Assembly (NCBI GenBank): GCA_027000685.1 | Contig: JALTNN010000045.1 | Coordinates: forward strand, 1-5,352 | Origin: Microcaldota archaeon | GTDB lineage: Archaea; Iainarchaeota; Iainarchaeia; JAADDC01 | DNA: 5,352 nucleotides | Direction: 5' to 3' | In this document: positions 5,104 through 5,352 of the stretch, piece by piece | Layout: the number at the start of each line of letters is the position of its first letter | How positions within the stretch are numbered: position 1 is the stretch's first letter | Translations under genes and position numbers: made by a program | The notes under the pieces: model-generated | What the model was told of the DNA's origin: nothing | What the model saw: only the letters and a program-made list of their open reading frames with translations | The model's database searches: none

Positions 5104-5352
5104 TTGATTGACCTCAGCCATGGCCGCAAGACCACCCTGCTCCTTAATCCACGCAAAGACCAAACCTGCCATATACCAGCTATACGTTGGTGGGGTGTTA
5201 TACATAGAACCATTGCTAACATGGGTTTCGTAATTGAGCATCGTTGGTGTTTGTGCTGATGCTTTACCCAATAAATCGTCACGAATAATCACAATACATA
5301 AACCTGCAGGGCCAATGTTTTTCTGCGCACCTGCATAAATCATGGCAAATTT
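5080..5352 (-). pseudogene. serC: Internal fragment of gammaproteobacterial-type phosphoserine aminotransferase
   Basis: About 90 codons of SerC, the PLP enzyme converting 3-phosphohydroxypyruvate to phosphoserine in serine (and vitamin B6) synthesis. The frame is open through the right edge (KFA precedes the Met at 5343), so that Met is internal and the gene enters from outside. Visible landmarks are [12 protein letters not shown] with the PLP-binding lysine (5322-5320), RDDLLGKA, and [22 protein letters not shown], all very close to E. coli and marine gammaproteobacterial SerC. The fragment covers roughly the middle quarter of the roughly 360-residue enzyme and stops abruptly by joining RadA; the C-terminal third is absent. 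G+C is about 41% by hand count. It cannot encode a working SerC. Most likely it is contaminating or chimeric DNA, not a gene of the archaeon. Confidence 0.88.

Noticed and set aside
5341..5343. ATG as the start of a 379-residue protein
   Set aside because: The frame is open upstream to the window edge and the Met aligns inside SerC ([11 protein letters not shown]), so it is not a start codon.
1..5352. CRISPR array, insertion sequence, defence island or prophage
   Set aside because: No regularly spaced repeats, transposase or integrase frame, or terminal inverted repeats are visible; the only repeat is the 18-nt tRNA copy.

Overview
The window looks like DNA from a thermophilic, Euryarchaeota-type archaeon. 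The evidence is an archaeal uS2 start, a form III RuBisCO, an archaeal RadA recombinase, two archaeal tRNAs, very short intergenic gaps, and TATA-like boxes placed about 25-28 nt before start codons or tRNA 5' ends (leaderless transcripts). The lineage cannot be fixed from this sequence; Archaeoglobi, Hydrothermarchaeota or a methanogen-related group are guesses.

Layout. Positions 1-2727 form a minus-strand block. Read in transcription order it is tRNA-Ala(TGC) (2727-2653), RuBisCO large subunit (2613-1312), tRNA-Leu(CAG) (1263-1180), an HD-domain phosphohydrolase (1148-120) and the first 31 codons of ribosomal protein uS2 (93-1, leaving the window). Most units have their own TATA-like box. 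Positions 2728-2943 are a divergent intergenic region. It holds an 18-nt copy of the tRNA-Ala 5' end in front of the real tRNA, GC-rich hairpins, and a possible box C/D guide RNA on the plus strand. Positions 2944-4217 are a plus-strand two-gene operon: an M29-type metallo-aminopeptidase overlapping by GTGA with a small TrmB-like winged-helix regulator. From 4204 to the right end is a minus-strand frame overlapping the regulator's 3' end by 14 bp. It encodes archaeal RadA without its N-terminus.

The right end is not archaeal. Upstream of about 5080-5100 the RadA frame runs without interruption into the middle of a gammaproteobacterial-type phosphoserine aminotransferase (SerC), and G+C falls to about 41% (hand count, 5161-5352) from about 58% (hand count, 4501-4620). 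The switch lies where both proteins could read roughly AEKLYAA. The simplest reading is a chimeric molecule or misassembly joined at microhomology, not a real SerC-RadA fusion.

Functionally the archaeal part mixes housekeeping genes (translation, recombination, nucleotide hydrolysis, peptide turnover) with one carbon-metabolism gene, RuBisCO. That enzyme probably acts in nucleoside salvage or a reductive hexulose-phosphate type route, but no partner enzyme is present here. I found no CRISPR array, insertion sequence or defence system.
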